Source: Rhodocollybia butyracea
Lineage: Eukaryota; Basidiomycota; Agaricomycetes; Agaricales; Omphalotaceae
DNA: 64,000 nucleotides
Assembly: GCA_015501585.1 (NCBI GenBank)
Contig: JADNRY010000208.1
Coordinates: 1 to 64,000, forward strand
Reading direction: 5' to 3'
Below, one piece after another: positions 34,710 to 45,049 of the stretch. Made by a program: the position numbers and the translations under genes. Position 1 is the stretch's first letter. Every line of letters begins with the position of its first letter. The notes beneath the pieces were generated by a model. That model was not told where the DNA came from. It searched no databases and worked only from the letters and a program-made list of their open reading frames with translations.

Positions 34710-34720
34710 CACCCCCTCAA
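34710..34720 (-). other. Polypurine tract of the gag-only element
   Basis: On the minus strand TTGAGGGGGTG lies directly before the 3' LTR, the usual plus-strand primer position. It fixes the element's orientation. Confidence 0.75.
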
Positions 34721-34818
34721 GTGTCAAAGTGTACAACAATAAAAATTAATAGACACACAAAAGAATATCAGGTATGTTTTAACACCCCCTGATTCATAAG
34801 TTGGTAAGAATAAAAATT

Positions 34819-35616
34819 CTACCATGCAAAGTCAATATCATCGGCATAGTGAGCTTTGCTTTCCTTCTCAAGGTCGGGACATTCAGATTTGTAATGGCCC
34901 TTCTTCTGACAATAAAAACAAGTAACCTGAGATTTGGGACGTCTCCTGCCAGTAAATGCAGCAGATGCACCCTCCAATACAGGGTTTCCGACATCAGATT
35001 GTGGGAGAGAATCCTGCCTAGTCTCCTCATTCAACAATCTAGTAATAACATGCTCATACGTGAGCATTCCGGGTGAGGTTGAATCAAAGTTGATAATGAC
35101 AGCACTATATTCTGGGGGTAATCCCATTGTCAGTGCCAAAATCCTATCCTGGTCATTCACATGTATTCCAGATTCCTCCATAATAAATGCCAAAGTCTGG
35201 ATATGACCAATCCAACTTTGCATGCTTCTTGTTCCTTTCTTCTCTGTAAGGAATTTACGGCGCAATGCCAAACTTGTTGCAAATCCACGGGCACGGTGGA
35301 CATTCCTGAGATTATTCCAGATCTCCATAGGGTCACGGTCTCGCATATGTGACAATTGGCTGGGATCAACACGCATAATCATCATTGCCCTAGCTTCGGC
35401 CATTGCTGCAGAATCTCTAGCTCTCTTGGTAGATCCATATTCTGCCATAATTTCAGTTTCCGTCTTATCAGATCCATCTGATTTCTTTGGGTTAATGGTA
35501 ATGCTAACTGCATTCCAAAGTTTCCTTTCAATAAGAGCAGCTTCCATCTGAATCTGCCATGTTTCGTAGTTGGTGTCGTTCAATAGTGTAAAACGTAGCG
35601 GTGTAGTAGAAGCCAT
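34819..35616 (-). CDS. Copia-type Gag with zinc knuckle
   Basis: An intact 265-residue ORF starts MASTTPLRFTLLNDTNYETW. This is the opening of copia/UBN2-type Gag proteins (LNDTNYETWQIQMEAALI). Middle blocks LRRKFLTEKKGTRSMQSWI, DRILALTMGLPPEYSAVI and LTYEHVITRLLNEE follow the family order. A CCHC knuckle CFYCQKKGHYKSEC (C-x2-C-x4-H-x4-C) is near the C-terminus. It forms particles and packages RNA in related elements. The frame ends cleanly after the knuckle with no frameshift toward pol. It is the only protein of the element, and its 659-nt leader carries the hairpin array. Confidence 0.92.
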   Translation of the reverse strand: MASTTPLRFTLLNDTNYETWQIQMEAALIERKLWNAVSITINPKKSDGSDKTETEIMAEYGSTKRARDSAAMAEARAMMIMRVDPSQLSHMRDRDPMEIWNNLRNVHRARGFATSLALRRKFLTEKKGTRSMQSWIGHIQTLAFIMEESGIHVNDQDRILALTMGLPPEYSAVIINFDSTSPGMLTYEHVITRLLNEETRQDSLPQSDVGNPVLEGASAAFTGRRRPKSQVTCFYCQKKGHYKSECPDLEKESKAHYADDIDFAW

Positions 35617-35807
35617 GATTACAATTCAATATGGGTTCCAAATTTCGGGGTTCAGCTGGGGTGCAGAACACAACAAGTGCTACTTATACGTTGCGGGTTT
35701 GCGGTCACAAGATCAAATTTCGGTTCCGGGAATTCCAATTTCCCACGGCAATAGTCAAAGTGAGTTGCGGTTTCGGTGAGTCAATGTGAGTCACAATTTC
35801 GGTACAG

Positions 35808-36242
35808 TGCACTACCTGTGCAGTTGCGGGTTACGGTTACGGTCCAGCTACTATTGCACTACCTGTGCAATCTGGATGGGTTTCGAGTTACGTCTGTTGC
35901 ACTACCTGTGCAATCCGGGGGTTTCGGTTTCGGTTACCTCTGTTGCACTACCTGTGCAATCCTTACGGTAATATTACCTCTGTTGTACTACCTGTACAAT
36001 CCTTACGGTAATATGGTTACGTGTGTTGCACACTCTCTGTGCAATCCGGGGTTACGGTTATGCTGTTGCACACTTTCTGTGCAATCCGGGGTTACGGTGT
36101 GGTTGTACTACCTGTACAATCTCCACTTCAGTTACGGGTGCAGTGGTTGTACTACCTGTACAATATCCACTTCAGTTACAGCTTTAATTGTGCTACCTGC
36201 ACAGTCAAAGGTTCCAGGTCCAGTCAATGTACACACTGTACA
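35808..36242 (-). repeat. Array of eleven covarying hairpins in the gag leader
   Basis: Eleven short inverted repeats lie about 40-46 nt apart. Positions of stem to stem: 35808-35822, 35854-35870, 35897-35913, 35943-35959, 35983-35999, 36026-36044, 36066-36084, 36103-36119, 36147-36163, 36189-36203, 36228-36242. Every loop is exactly 5 nt, mostly TACCT on the plus strand (AGGTA in the element's RNA). Stems differ but stay paired: TTGCAC/GTGCAA, TTGTAC/GTACAA, TGTGC/GCACA, TTGCACA/TGTGCAA. Confidence 0.85.
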
Positions 36243-36275
36243 AAGGCTGCAAGTTACAAGGGTGGTATCGGGTTG

Positions 36276-36659
36276 TGTTGTTGTAAAAGGGGGAAAAACT
36301 CAAATACAAGCTACGCTCATCCTCCAAATGTGGGGACAAAAGCACACCAGAGGGTAGAGATGGGTAAAGCCCTGGGTCAACAACCCGATGGAGTCTCATT
36401 CCATAAAACTAGGTACTTATATACTATACAATTGTATACTACACTACATAAGGGAATTGACTTGCTTTAAGTCCAGGCAAGTCATGTAAAGTCATTATGA
36501 GTCATTTAGAATCATTGCACAGTCAATGACTCAATGCACAGTAACTATGTACTACAAATGAGTAAATGCAATATTGACACACTATGACTCCAGTCCATAT
36601 GAGTCAGTCCAGGTTTGTACACGGAGGCACTTGCAAATATTCCAATCCAAATTCCTACA
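36276..36659 (-). repeat. 5' LTR of the gag-only element
   Basis: Same 384 bases as 34326-34709. The downstream flank TGGCC repeats the 5 bases before the other LTR. Confidence 0.93.
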
Positions 36660-37711
36660 TGGCCAGTGAATTTGGTCTCAATTTATCCTCAATTCAAGTC
36701 AGACCCCATGCAAATGGGACTCATACCAGCATAACACAGGGTGATTCATTTACATTTCGGTTTGCAGGTAAGTCGTTTGTTTTACAAGATCCAATTGTTT
36801 CTCTGGAGGCTTAACTTTTCATCCCGCTGGTGATCAAGGAACATCAATTTCCGTATTTGGTGTGAATACACAGTTTCCAGCCGAAGGGATTCTGACAATG
36901 ACTTTTACATTGGATAACAACTCGACATCAAAAATGTTTACATATGAGCCATTTGATAGTCTCCAACTCCCTGGATTTTCGAATTTTGAATACTTCAGTC
37001 AAGACAACCTGACTCCAGGCAACCACACGCTCATTACTGAAGTAACCCAGATCCAAGGTGGTGGTATCTCTGCTGTTATTGACTACCTCACATATACGCC
37101 ATCATGGACATTTCTATTTGAAAAACCCAACTTTGCTAACTCAAATAGTACTAACAATACCATGGGGGAAGCCAATAGTCATGAAACCAAACTCACTACC
37201 AAGGAAAAAACCAGTATCATCACTGGTTCAGTGATAGGAGGTGTGATCACTCTGGCCATGATTTGTCTTTTCTTCATGAGGCTTTTTCGGTTCCTCAAAA
37301 AGTCTCCAACTCAACTTGAAGACTCACTTGAAGTCATAGGTGTGGATCTTGATCCTTTCTGGAGTCATTTATAGTCCTTACTTTTGCTGGTACAGAACCC
37401 TTTCCTATTGAAATTGACAAGGCTACACTCCACCAATCTTCAGGTAAGGCAAGAGCCACTAAACAGTTAATTTTGACAGATTCATATTTGTTGTCATGTT
37501 GATAGAGCCCGATGGTAGTAGTGGTGCACTGAATGGCACAATTACTGTACATACAGAGCTCACTCCGCCTAATGCCACTCCTGAAGTGCTTCAGTTGATG
37601 CAGGATGTGTTGAATAGGATGGCTCGGTCGAGCACAGATGTGGGTACTATGCAGCCACCTGCATATGAAAGTGAAAGAGGGACGCAGATAACATCTGAAG
37701 AAAGAGGGTGA

Positions 37712-38360
37712 ATAGGTTATTCATTTCAGGATTCCATTTCTTATGTTATCAATTTCTCAAATCTCTTGGCAGTAGGTAGTACTTGAGAATTTGTATCATA
37801 TCTAGGGGTGTGCATCAGTCTCAGTCTGAGTTCTCAGTGGTCTGAGTCTACTAAAGGTCAAGCATAACAAGATCAAGTATTCCCTCATCCCCCATTGCCT
37901 GAGCCTCATAGCTTACAGTCCCCAGTGCGCCACATTTAACCAACACAAGTGACTTATTGTCACCACTCACTGGCACTCTCTATTCCTTCATTACGAGTCC
38001 TGAATGAACTGAAGGCTCGTCCTTATGGCCGGTTTCACATGGGAATTTTTGGTCTCAATAAGGAGATTTTTCTTGATATATTTGTAATGTCAAAGCATTC
38101 CTCATGTGATCTGCTTGTTTGCTCAGAGATCGCCCCTTCCTGTAACCATTACACTGCATGCAAATCTTCATAACTTTTCACCTGTTATGGTAAGTTTATT
38201 GTAAATTAATAGGAAAATGGTTGAAAAACTGCCCTATATAGTTATATTCTCAAATCTTTTCAGCATAATTTACCATAATCAGCAAATCATCAGTAAAACT
38301 TACAAGAATGTGCATGCAGAGTTATGCACCGATGCCTGTTAACTTTCTGTGCATCTGCTT
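37712..38360. other. Spacer between membrane-protein copies, no recognised gene
   Basis: AT-rich. ORF 37949-38173 has no recognisable motif. A short CAGTCTCAGTCTGAG-type repeat lies near 37815. Confidence 0.5.
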
Positions 38361-39040
38361 CAATATTTTTTGCCCACTCAGATCACTTGAATTGGTGATC
38401 TTGATTAGAGCATAATCCCAGCCAAGCCCCATCGGTGCAGTAAATGATAAACCATTAAGTGGAGGTGAACCAAACTGATAAGCTAGGGGCTGGTCAGGAG
38501 ATGTGTAGAACTGACAATATGTAAGTAGTGGAAATGAAAAACTTGGTAGGGATTGAATTGGGTCCAGCTCAGCACTTGTAATCAAGCCTTTGCCAGGGGT
38601 AAGCCCAAACATCGCAATGGCAGCACCTAAAATGCAATCACATAAGTGAACTGAGAGATTCACGAAAGACCAGGCTCCAAGTAAAAACAGCACCAAACAA
38701 GACCATTTTCTACATCATCGCATATATACAGTCCGGCACTTATTCCGCATCCAGAATGAGCTAGTTTTATTTACTCACCAATGTAATTCATTGTAAGTGA
38801 GTTCCCTTCCAAACCATTCATTCCAGTAGTCCCATTCGCATAGGCAACAGATTCATTATACCAAATCATCGCTTGCTGCCCAGAAAAAAGTCCAAGATAA
38901 GTTGATGGGTTGAAGTTCTGCAATGCAGACAACCATGGAGTACTCAAACTCTTGAAAGTTATCATAGGTGAGTCAGGGATGTTCATGGTTTTGGGGGGAA
39001 AGTTGTCAATGATAACTGTCACTTCATTGGACCATGACAT
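38322..39040 (-). pseudogene. Membrane protein family, copy B (5' part only)
   Basis: Exons 39040-38779 and 38626-38361 encode the same first ectodomain as copy A, starting MSWSNEVTVIIDNFPP and keeping the block (WLSALQNFNPSTYLGLFSG) that copy A has lost. Similarity ends abruptly after SDLSGQKIL at 38361; twelve unrelated residues follow to a stop at 38322. The second ectodomain, membrane helix and tail are absent. It is the right arm of the inverted duplication and shows the undeleted sequence of this exon. Confidence 0.78.
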
Positions 39041-39937
39041 TTTGCAAAAATGTGCTGCAGCTATACTTCTATGTAGGGTCAAGTCATGCCTCAAAAATGC
39101 GAATATCTCACTGTGTAGGAGCTCCCCCTTGAACGTGGGCTCTTTCTGGGTCAACTACAAACCTTAAAGGGAAAAAAGTTCAATTTAAGGAAGTTATCAC
39201 GGTTCTAATTTAGTGCTCTCACAGCCTTGCGTCGAGTGGATATGATCGATCGATACTATATTCAACTTCATTTTCTCACCAGTCAAGAAAATAATAGCCG
39301 ATTCGTCGCCGAATGGATTCCGGTTCAGCTTTCATCTTCTCTTGTCACCGCGATTGGGGAGAAGTGGTTGCACCATGCTGTCTCGTACCCGATGACTCTA
39401 ACAAATGTCCACAGTTACCCTATGACCAGTTACTATTACTCTCTGAACCTTGCATAAAGCGACTCCTATGTGGGGCTTGAATTAATTATTCCTTGAAGTC
39501 AGCATTTTAAGCGGTTGCCCTGGGTATCAACAGATATCAGCTCAACACGAGCATGTACAACCAAAGAAAAAACACAAAAACTCCCATCTTATTGTACGAG
39601 GAGCCAACCAATGACCATGATATTTTTATAACATTTTCCAAACATCCTCATAACATGGTGGATCGCTTATTCTCAACTTTTGCACTATGGGTGATTAATC
39701 CGTCCTTCCTTGAATTCTCCATACCGTTGGCAAAGAGATGCCTGGTTTAGAGTAGCAACAACAATTTTCTTGGGATTGCTCAGGGAACATGTCGAAGTCA
39801 GCCTGTGATACAAGGAACAATCTTCTACATGTATTGACTCAAGTGACATGCTAAGGCACTAGACCAATCTTCCTGGGGGAAGATGACTATATCTATATGA
39901 ATTTGGCTCGAGTGAAACAGTCCGCGGCATTGTAGAC
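38361..39937 (-). repeat. Right arm of the large inverted duplication
   Basis: Inverted partner of 32567-34241, separated by about 4.1 kb. The outer limit near 39937 (CTCGAGCCAAA on the complement) is set by fading similarity. Confidence 0.82.
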
Positions 39938-40061
39938 TGGACTGTGACAGTGGCTGGAGATTGTTCGTGTTTACAAGTGTCTGAACATCGAGGTAATTGA
40001 TACAAACTAGGTACACCACTCTCTATCCACTGGCCAATAGTCAGGGTACGCCCCGCTCTCC

Positions 40062-40881
40062 TTTGCGTATGGGATTTCACTGACTAGCTGATTGAATCGC
40101 AGCAGATCTCTCTCCGAGTCGTTCCCAGAGAGCGCTTCTTTGATTGATGCAGCAGGATGTGAGGGGCTCGGGTTGGCGCCGTGCATCAGTAAACGAGCGA
40201 CGATGTCAAATCGCGTACAACACAAGCAGCTAGATACAGAGGGGTCACCATCTTTCCTTGCCACTCCATAGTAGCGTTGACATCTGCGTGTTGTTCGATT
40301 AGGAGAATGGCAATATACTTCAAGCGTGCCTTTCCGTTGTCAATATCACTGCGGAATTTTTTCTGCACTACATGCCACGGAAGCTCTCCCGATGTTCTCG
40401 TCCAATTATACAAGTCCTCCACATCATACAATCGCTCCAGGGTCTGCAATAAAGGGGTCTGTCCTCTTCCGTTGACAGTATTGATAAGAGCGCCAAGACG
40501 AATAGTTTCAGATGCAAGAAGAGGATCTGTATCGTCTATGGACTTGTTGAGTATCGTATATTCGGCGTATCGTGCAGGACTGTCAACATGTTTGGATGAT
40601 TTCCTGTTCGTATTAGAACCCTTGGATCGCACAGTGAGCGACTCTCGTTCCGTTTCTTTTGCTCTCTCCTCATCCAACGTCACAAAAAATCCTCCAAAGT
40701 GGCCTTCAATCAGAGTCTCTGCGCTAAGTGTCGTATCTGCCTGATTCGCGATGCCATACCGAAGACGATGGCCATTGACAGTGAAAACGGTCGATTTGAA
40801 GCTCGTCATACATGGCTCTTTTAGGATGTCCATAAGTAATTTACGAGGAAGATGAGGCTGGGAGGTTTGCGACGGTGCCAT
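40062..40881 (-). pseudogene. Ankyrin-like / MYND family, copy 3 (truncated, frameshifted)
   Basis: Starts MAPSQTSQPHLP at 40881 and follows copy 2 closely. A 1-nt loss at about 40210 (TCAAATCGCGT against TCAAAGTCACGT) shifts frame between CVVRD and FDIVARLL. Similarity ends after SEIPY at about 40062, just before the SEC-C-like knots; exons 2-5 and the MYND finger are absent. The promoter-side block (TGATAAGCCAAATTTGGATA, about 40936) is retained, so this is a 5' copy with its upstream region. Confidence 0.85.
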
Positions 40882-42200
40882 GATGGCAGGAGACAACGAG
40901 GAGAAATGTAACCTTGCCGTAATTATCTAATCTTTGATAAGCCAAATTTGGATAGAGAATTACCTAAAGTAGAAAGTTGCGCCGTTTCTGAAATAGCAAT
41001 GGGCTCGAAAACTTGCCTTGAACTCGAGAGCTCGACGTCCGCTCGACCCTTCATATCAACCCAATCGTCAGTAGTTATTCCCTTGTTCAACGTGTAATAA
41101 TTACTACAACGCAAAATCGATGCTATAGCGTTAGTACCCCCACCCAAGCCATCGTTACTTCAACTTGAGCAAAACACAGTTACAGTATATAGCCCTCCGC
41201 TGATGCTAGCGACAAAGTGAGATCGTTGTCGAATTGCCGATCCTTCCTTCAGTTTAGGATCTTGTGTGTCCACCATTCTAAGCTCGGGAAGTCCTCCTAT
41301 AATTAGATATCCAAACTTCCATACAAGCCCCAGCGAAAAGGGTACCACAAGTTGGCAGAGTTGCAGATATTCTAATGCGCCTGCCGGGAGCGCTCCTGGC
41401 TCGAGACTGCATTTAGTACCAGCACTAGTAGGTCAGAGGGAACTTCATTGAGGTTTCATAGATGTAGTGCATGGAACTGCTTGCGCCCGATGGGAAGGGA
41501 GAGGTTTGAGAATTGCTTGGGGCCACCCGTGCAGTAAGTACATGGATCGTAGGCACCCTAAGACTAGGTTGGCCGCGTGGACGTAGGTTGGAAGCATTTT
41601 ATTGGCGCATTGTCGTCTTGATGAGCGATTCTGCGAAACGTCCAGTCTTTTAAAGCTTTAATGCCAGCATCGTGTTTCAAGTTGGGCGTTTCTCTGAAAC
41701 ATCCTGGAAACTTGTGGCTGTTCTTCAAACGAGTCTAGTGCATCTGATCCATCTAACAGCGCAATCTGTAACAAGGACCAGAATTGGGCGCTGAATCGGT
41801 GTTTCAAGTTGGCGTATGGGCCGCGGTTGAAGATGTCACCACCTTGATCCAGCCTCTGCGTAAGTACAGCCGACAAACCTCCATGCTTGTACCTGAGCGA
41901 AGTAACGACTCGATGAGCTCAGGCATTGGCTCTAGCCTCTATATCCCGCAGCATACACGTCGTGTATGCGCGAAAAAACATATCAATAAGAATAGTTCGG
42001 CGTCGAAAGCACGAACTTAGAAGATCAATCACACTGAGGGAAAAAAGACTGTACAAACAACCAACAACTTCATTCGATACAAAGAAACTGCCAAGTGGTA
42101 CAACAATATCTGAGAGAATGATTCATTTCTAAAACAGCAAGGAATGAGCGATCGAGAAAAGGAAAGGGAAACGCGAAGGAGACTCACCAGTTCAGAACTT
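40882..42200. other. Intergenic with dispersed repeats
   Basis: Holds the shared MYND promoter block to about 41000, then unassigned sequence. 41700-41830 (ORF on minus 41876-41658) matches 4976-5050 in inverted orientation, so it is a dispersed repeat rather than a gene I can name. 41951-41969 is a perfect palindrome GCATACACGTCGTGTATGC, degenerate at the same place in other family copies. Confidence 0.5.
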
Positions 42201-43321
42201 CTAATCCAAGTCATCACCGTACAAGACGCGGCGGGAAACGGGCGGGGGTGGCGGGGGTGCGATTGGGTTACCAGGGGTTGGATTGTTACCATCAACACGG
42301 GGGGCGATGACGACCTCGAGACCGACTTCCTTGTGCTTGACGATGTTCTAAAAAGGAAAGGATAAGAAAGAGTTACGATTAGCTCGAAAGTAATAATTAA
42401 AAAAACGTACCTCGAGAACAGCGTGGTGGTGGTGCTGAGATAAGAGATAAATCGATAAGTTCCAGAACAAAAAACCACTGAATATCGAAACCTACCTCAT
42501 GGTCGAATTCACCCTTGTTGAACGCATGTTCTACATGCTGGAGATGCTCCTCAGCAACATGCAGACGGTGCTTGGCTTTTTCGAGACGATGCTTGGCCTT
42601 GCGAAGACGATGTTTCTAGAGAGAGGGAGAAATGTAAACAACAAAACAAATAACGAGCAACAAGCGGAACGCACCGACACGAATTCACCTTCGTCTTTCA
42701 TACGCAACAAGTGGTAAAGATGGTCATCAGCAGCGTGGACGCGCTCTTTGGCATGATCGACGCGTTCAATGGATTCTTCCAAGACGGAAAAATCGTAGTG
42801 GTGCTGAAAAGTACGCGTACGTGTTAGTGGGAAAATGATAAGGAGCGATGAAGTCAAAAGCATACGCGATGTTCATCGTGGTCCCTTCGCTGAAGTCCAC
42901 TGGAAGCTGGATCGGGATCGGGGGAAAGAGCAGCATCCTGAAGATCATGCTTCTCCTGGGCCGCCTTCTTCCTGGCAAGCTGGGCCTTCCTTTTGTTCTC
43001 ATCCCACTTCACCTTTTCCTGCGTCTTCTCCTCCTTAGTCTTCTCCTTCTTCATGTCCTCCTCCGTCGGCTCGGCGCTCGTGGGCCTCTTCTTCTTGGGC
43101 TTCTTGGGCTTCTTCTTCTTGTTGAACCCCTCGTCGTCGCTATAGCCGCGACGAACAACCGCACCTGGTGACTGGGCCAAAGAAGACGATGACCCAGCTC
43201 TGGGCGCAACTGCAACTGAACTCTGTGACGAAGAGGTGGCTGCGGGAACGGGAACAGCCAGGACCGACGAAATAGCCCCCGCGGCGAGGATAGCGGTAAT
43301 GACAGAACGAGAGTAGACCAT
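42201..43321 (-). CDS. K/E-rich secreted helix-rich protein, copy 2 (intact)
   Basis: Five exons: 43321-42866, 42803-42675, 42615-42496, 42434-42411 and 42347-42201 (TAG). All introns are phase 0, total 291 residues. A clear signal peptide MVYSRSVITAILAAGAISS leads to AVPVPA. A Ser-rich part follows, then a Lys-rich low-complexity segment (KKKKPKKPKKKRP). Exons 2 and 3 are amphipathic helices (ERVDHAKERVHAADDHLYHL; KHRLRKAKHRLEKAKHRL), probably a coiled coil. Exon 4 is only HHHHAVLE, and the last exon is Pro-rich and ends GDDLD. No known domain. Secretion is inferred from the signal peptide; dibasic RR sites before the Lys-rich part would suit Kex2 processing. TATA word at 43462. Confidence 0.8.
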
Positions 43322-43461
43322 CGTGTATGTGGATAGATCAGATAGCCGAATAGACTGAAAAAGGATGAATGAAGAAACGATGTCCGGCACCGGGTTGTGT
43401 GTTGTAAGTTTTTGGGAAGAGACCAGCTCTGCTAAGGTTATCTGGGAGAGTTTGTTCAAGT

Positions 43462-43470
43462 CTTTATATA
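43462..43470 (-). promoter_or_regulatory. TATA box, secreted-protein copy 2
   Basis: TATATAAAG on the minus strand, about 140 nt upstream of the ATG; the same word occurs at the same distance upstream of copy 3. Confidence 0.6.
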
Positions 43471-43726
43471 CCTTGCGAATCGGCAGAGCAGCCGAAGGCT
43501 GTGCACGGCAATTTTGACCCGCAATTGACCCGTGCGCTGGACAGAGTCCTCTTAACGTTAACTCAACCCTAACAAAGTCAAGCAATCGCAGTCGAACGAA
43601 CCTACCAGTACCGATTCATCGCCGCGGCCATGACAGGAAGGGCAGGGCTTCAACGGAAGCATTCTGTATACTACTTCCATGAGCTCTAATATTGGAGCAG
43701 ATCCATCATGTGTATAGTGGAGTGCT

Positions 43727-44203
43727 TTGAGAGAGGGTGATGTCGATGAACCCGTTTTGGCACGTCTGCTGCGCGTAATGCCTTTCGAGATGGATAAGAA
43801 TCTTTACAGCCTATCTGCAGTCTCTCGATATCAATATATCAATCCTCACTTATCATCTGTGCTACACAGCATCCATCAGATTGCATTGTTACGTTGGTAT
43901 GCCAGTCTGTGTCAAGGAGCGCAGAACGAGGGATATCAAGAGAATGAATCACGGGACTGCGATGAGGGAGTTTTGGGACTTCAGTGCGCTGACAAACTTT
44001 TCATGTAATTGCGACTCGTGAAGCCTCTATCGCTGCTAGTCATGCCTACCGTCTTCCATATTCGTCGCCACCCCAAGTCATATCGCACTTCATTCAACCC
44101 AGATCTAAGCTTCACTGCCGTAGTTGCTGTTTTTCCTTCCGTCGGTAATCCATCGAGCCATATGCGCCAACGTCAAATAATCCTTGGAGGTCTGCATTCT
44201 TAG
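43727..44203 (+). pseudogene. F-box-like protein fragment 1
   Basis: Reads LSAVSRYQYINPHLSSVLHS then IHQIALLRWYASLC, a pattern like the start of Agaricomycete F-box proteins (VSR...I...L...I). A second block after a frame break (44009-44203) contains VVAVFPSVGNPSSHMRQRQI. Similar fragments at 46800 and 48310 share both blocks. Stops and frame changes make all three non-functional. Family assignment is weak. Confidence 0.4.
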
Positions 44204-44519
44204 GCTTCCACACCAGGTTTCCTCATTCCCCTTGTAGGCAATCCTAGTCTCTATCCGCCAACAATGGACCAATAAATAAGTCCAATATTCAGGATTGTTA
44301 GCTGATACACGCTCCCTTCCAGACTTCAGTCCGGGTGTAAGTATGGTGACAAATATCAATTAGACTCACGCACGTCTTCCATCGGGTAGCTTAAGTGTCT
44401 TGGGAGACACTAACGGTAGTTAAGTAGATGTTCAAGCTAGGTGAGTAGAGCATGCAGCAAGAACCAATAGTTGATTAAAAGGGATGCCTGGGATTGTGGA
44501 AGCTGCTAGTTGCACTAAC

Positions 44520-44612
44520 CGGGCGACAAAGTGACCGAGGTATCTGCGGGAATGGGGAAATCGCCCCCGCGGCGAGGATAGCGGTAATGACAGAACGAGA
44601 GTAGACCATTGT
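44520..44612 (-). pseudogene. Signal-peptide fragment of the secreted-protein family
   Basis: From ATG 44612: MVYSRSVITAILAAGAIS, then a deletion fuses it out of frame. The conserved upstream ~140 bp is present (to about 44740) but no later exon. Confidence 0.7.
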
Positions 44613-45049
44613 AGATATGTGGATAGATCAGATAGTCGAAGAAACTGAAAAAAGGATGAATGAGGAAAACGATGCCCGGCACCGGATTGTGTGTTGTAAG
44701 TTTTTGGGAAGAGACCAGCTAAGTTGACAAGCTCAGTCATTGCCAACCCTAGTCCTTAATTAGCTCAAGCCTCTATATCTCGCAGCATGCCCGTCCTGTA
44801 TGCTCGAAAAAAATCTCTCGATAAGATAGCTCAACGTCGAAAGCACAAACTCAGAATCCAGATGATCAATCACACTGAGGGGAAAAAAAATCGTACAAAC
44901 AATCAACAACTTCATTCATTCATTCAAGATACAGAAACTGCCAAGTAGTACAACAATATCTAGGACAATGGTTCATTTCTAAAACAGCGAGGAATGAGCG
45001 ATTGAGAAAAGGAAAGAAAAGGGTAAAAGGGATTCACTAGTTCAGAAAT

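Larger units (their letters stand above)
34326..36659 (-). mobile_element. Gag-only LTR retrotransposon (TR-GAG-like), young insertion
   Basis: Two 384-bp LTRs (34326-34709 and 36276-36659) look identical by eye, start TG and end CA, and are flanked by the perfect 5-bp duplication TGGCC (34321-34325 and 36660-36664). Orientation is minus: gag is on that strand and the polypurine tract sits at 34710-34720. The 1566-bp interior encodes Gag and nothing else; there is no protease, integrase or reverse transcriptase. It must depend on an autonomous copia element. No typical TGG-start primer site follows the 5' LTR. Confidence 0.9.
33629..37711 (+). pseudogene. Single-pass membrane protein, copy A (67-bp deletion plus LTR-element insertion)
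   Basis: Exons: 33629-33823, 33976-34325 continuing at 36665-36767, 36809-37339, 37396-37443 and 37506-37711 (TGA). The product has two beta-rich ectodomains with many N-glycosylation sequons, then one transmembrane helix (GVITLAMICLFFM), a basic stop-transfer and a cytoplasmic tail ending in PPAYESERG. It parallels the intact gene at 54008-55776. Two lesions disable it. A 67-bp deletion after CTCCATGG (about 33735), compared with copy B, shifts the frame. A gag-only LTR element sits in exon 2 with TGGCC duplicated on both sides. The remaining exons are open, so decay is young. The role of the family is not known; the architecture suggests a cell-surface protein. Confidence 0.78.

Noticed and set aside
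35808..36242. CRISPR-like array
   Set aside because: The periodic units are self-complementary hairpins with varying stems and related spacers in a eukaryotic LTR element; no constant repeat with unique spacers and no cas genes.
35776..36357. 193-aa plus-strand ORF across the hairpin array
   Set aside because: It is antisense to the gag leader and its peptide is only the translation of the repeated CTACCTGTGCAA words; no codon structure.
41951..41969. Perfect 19-nt palindrome as a regulatory site
   Set aside because: At the same place near 30670 and 44786 the palindrome is degraded, so it does not seem to be conserved.
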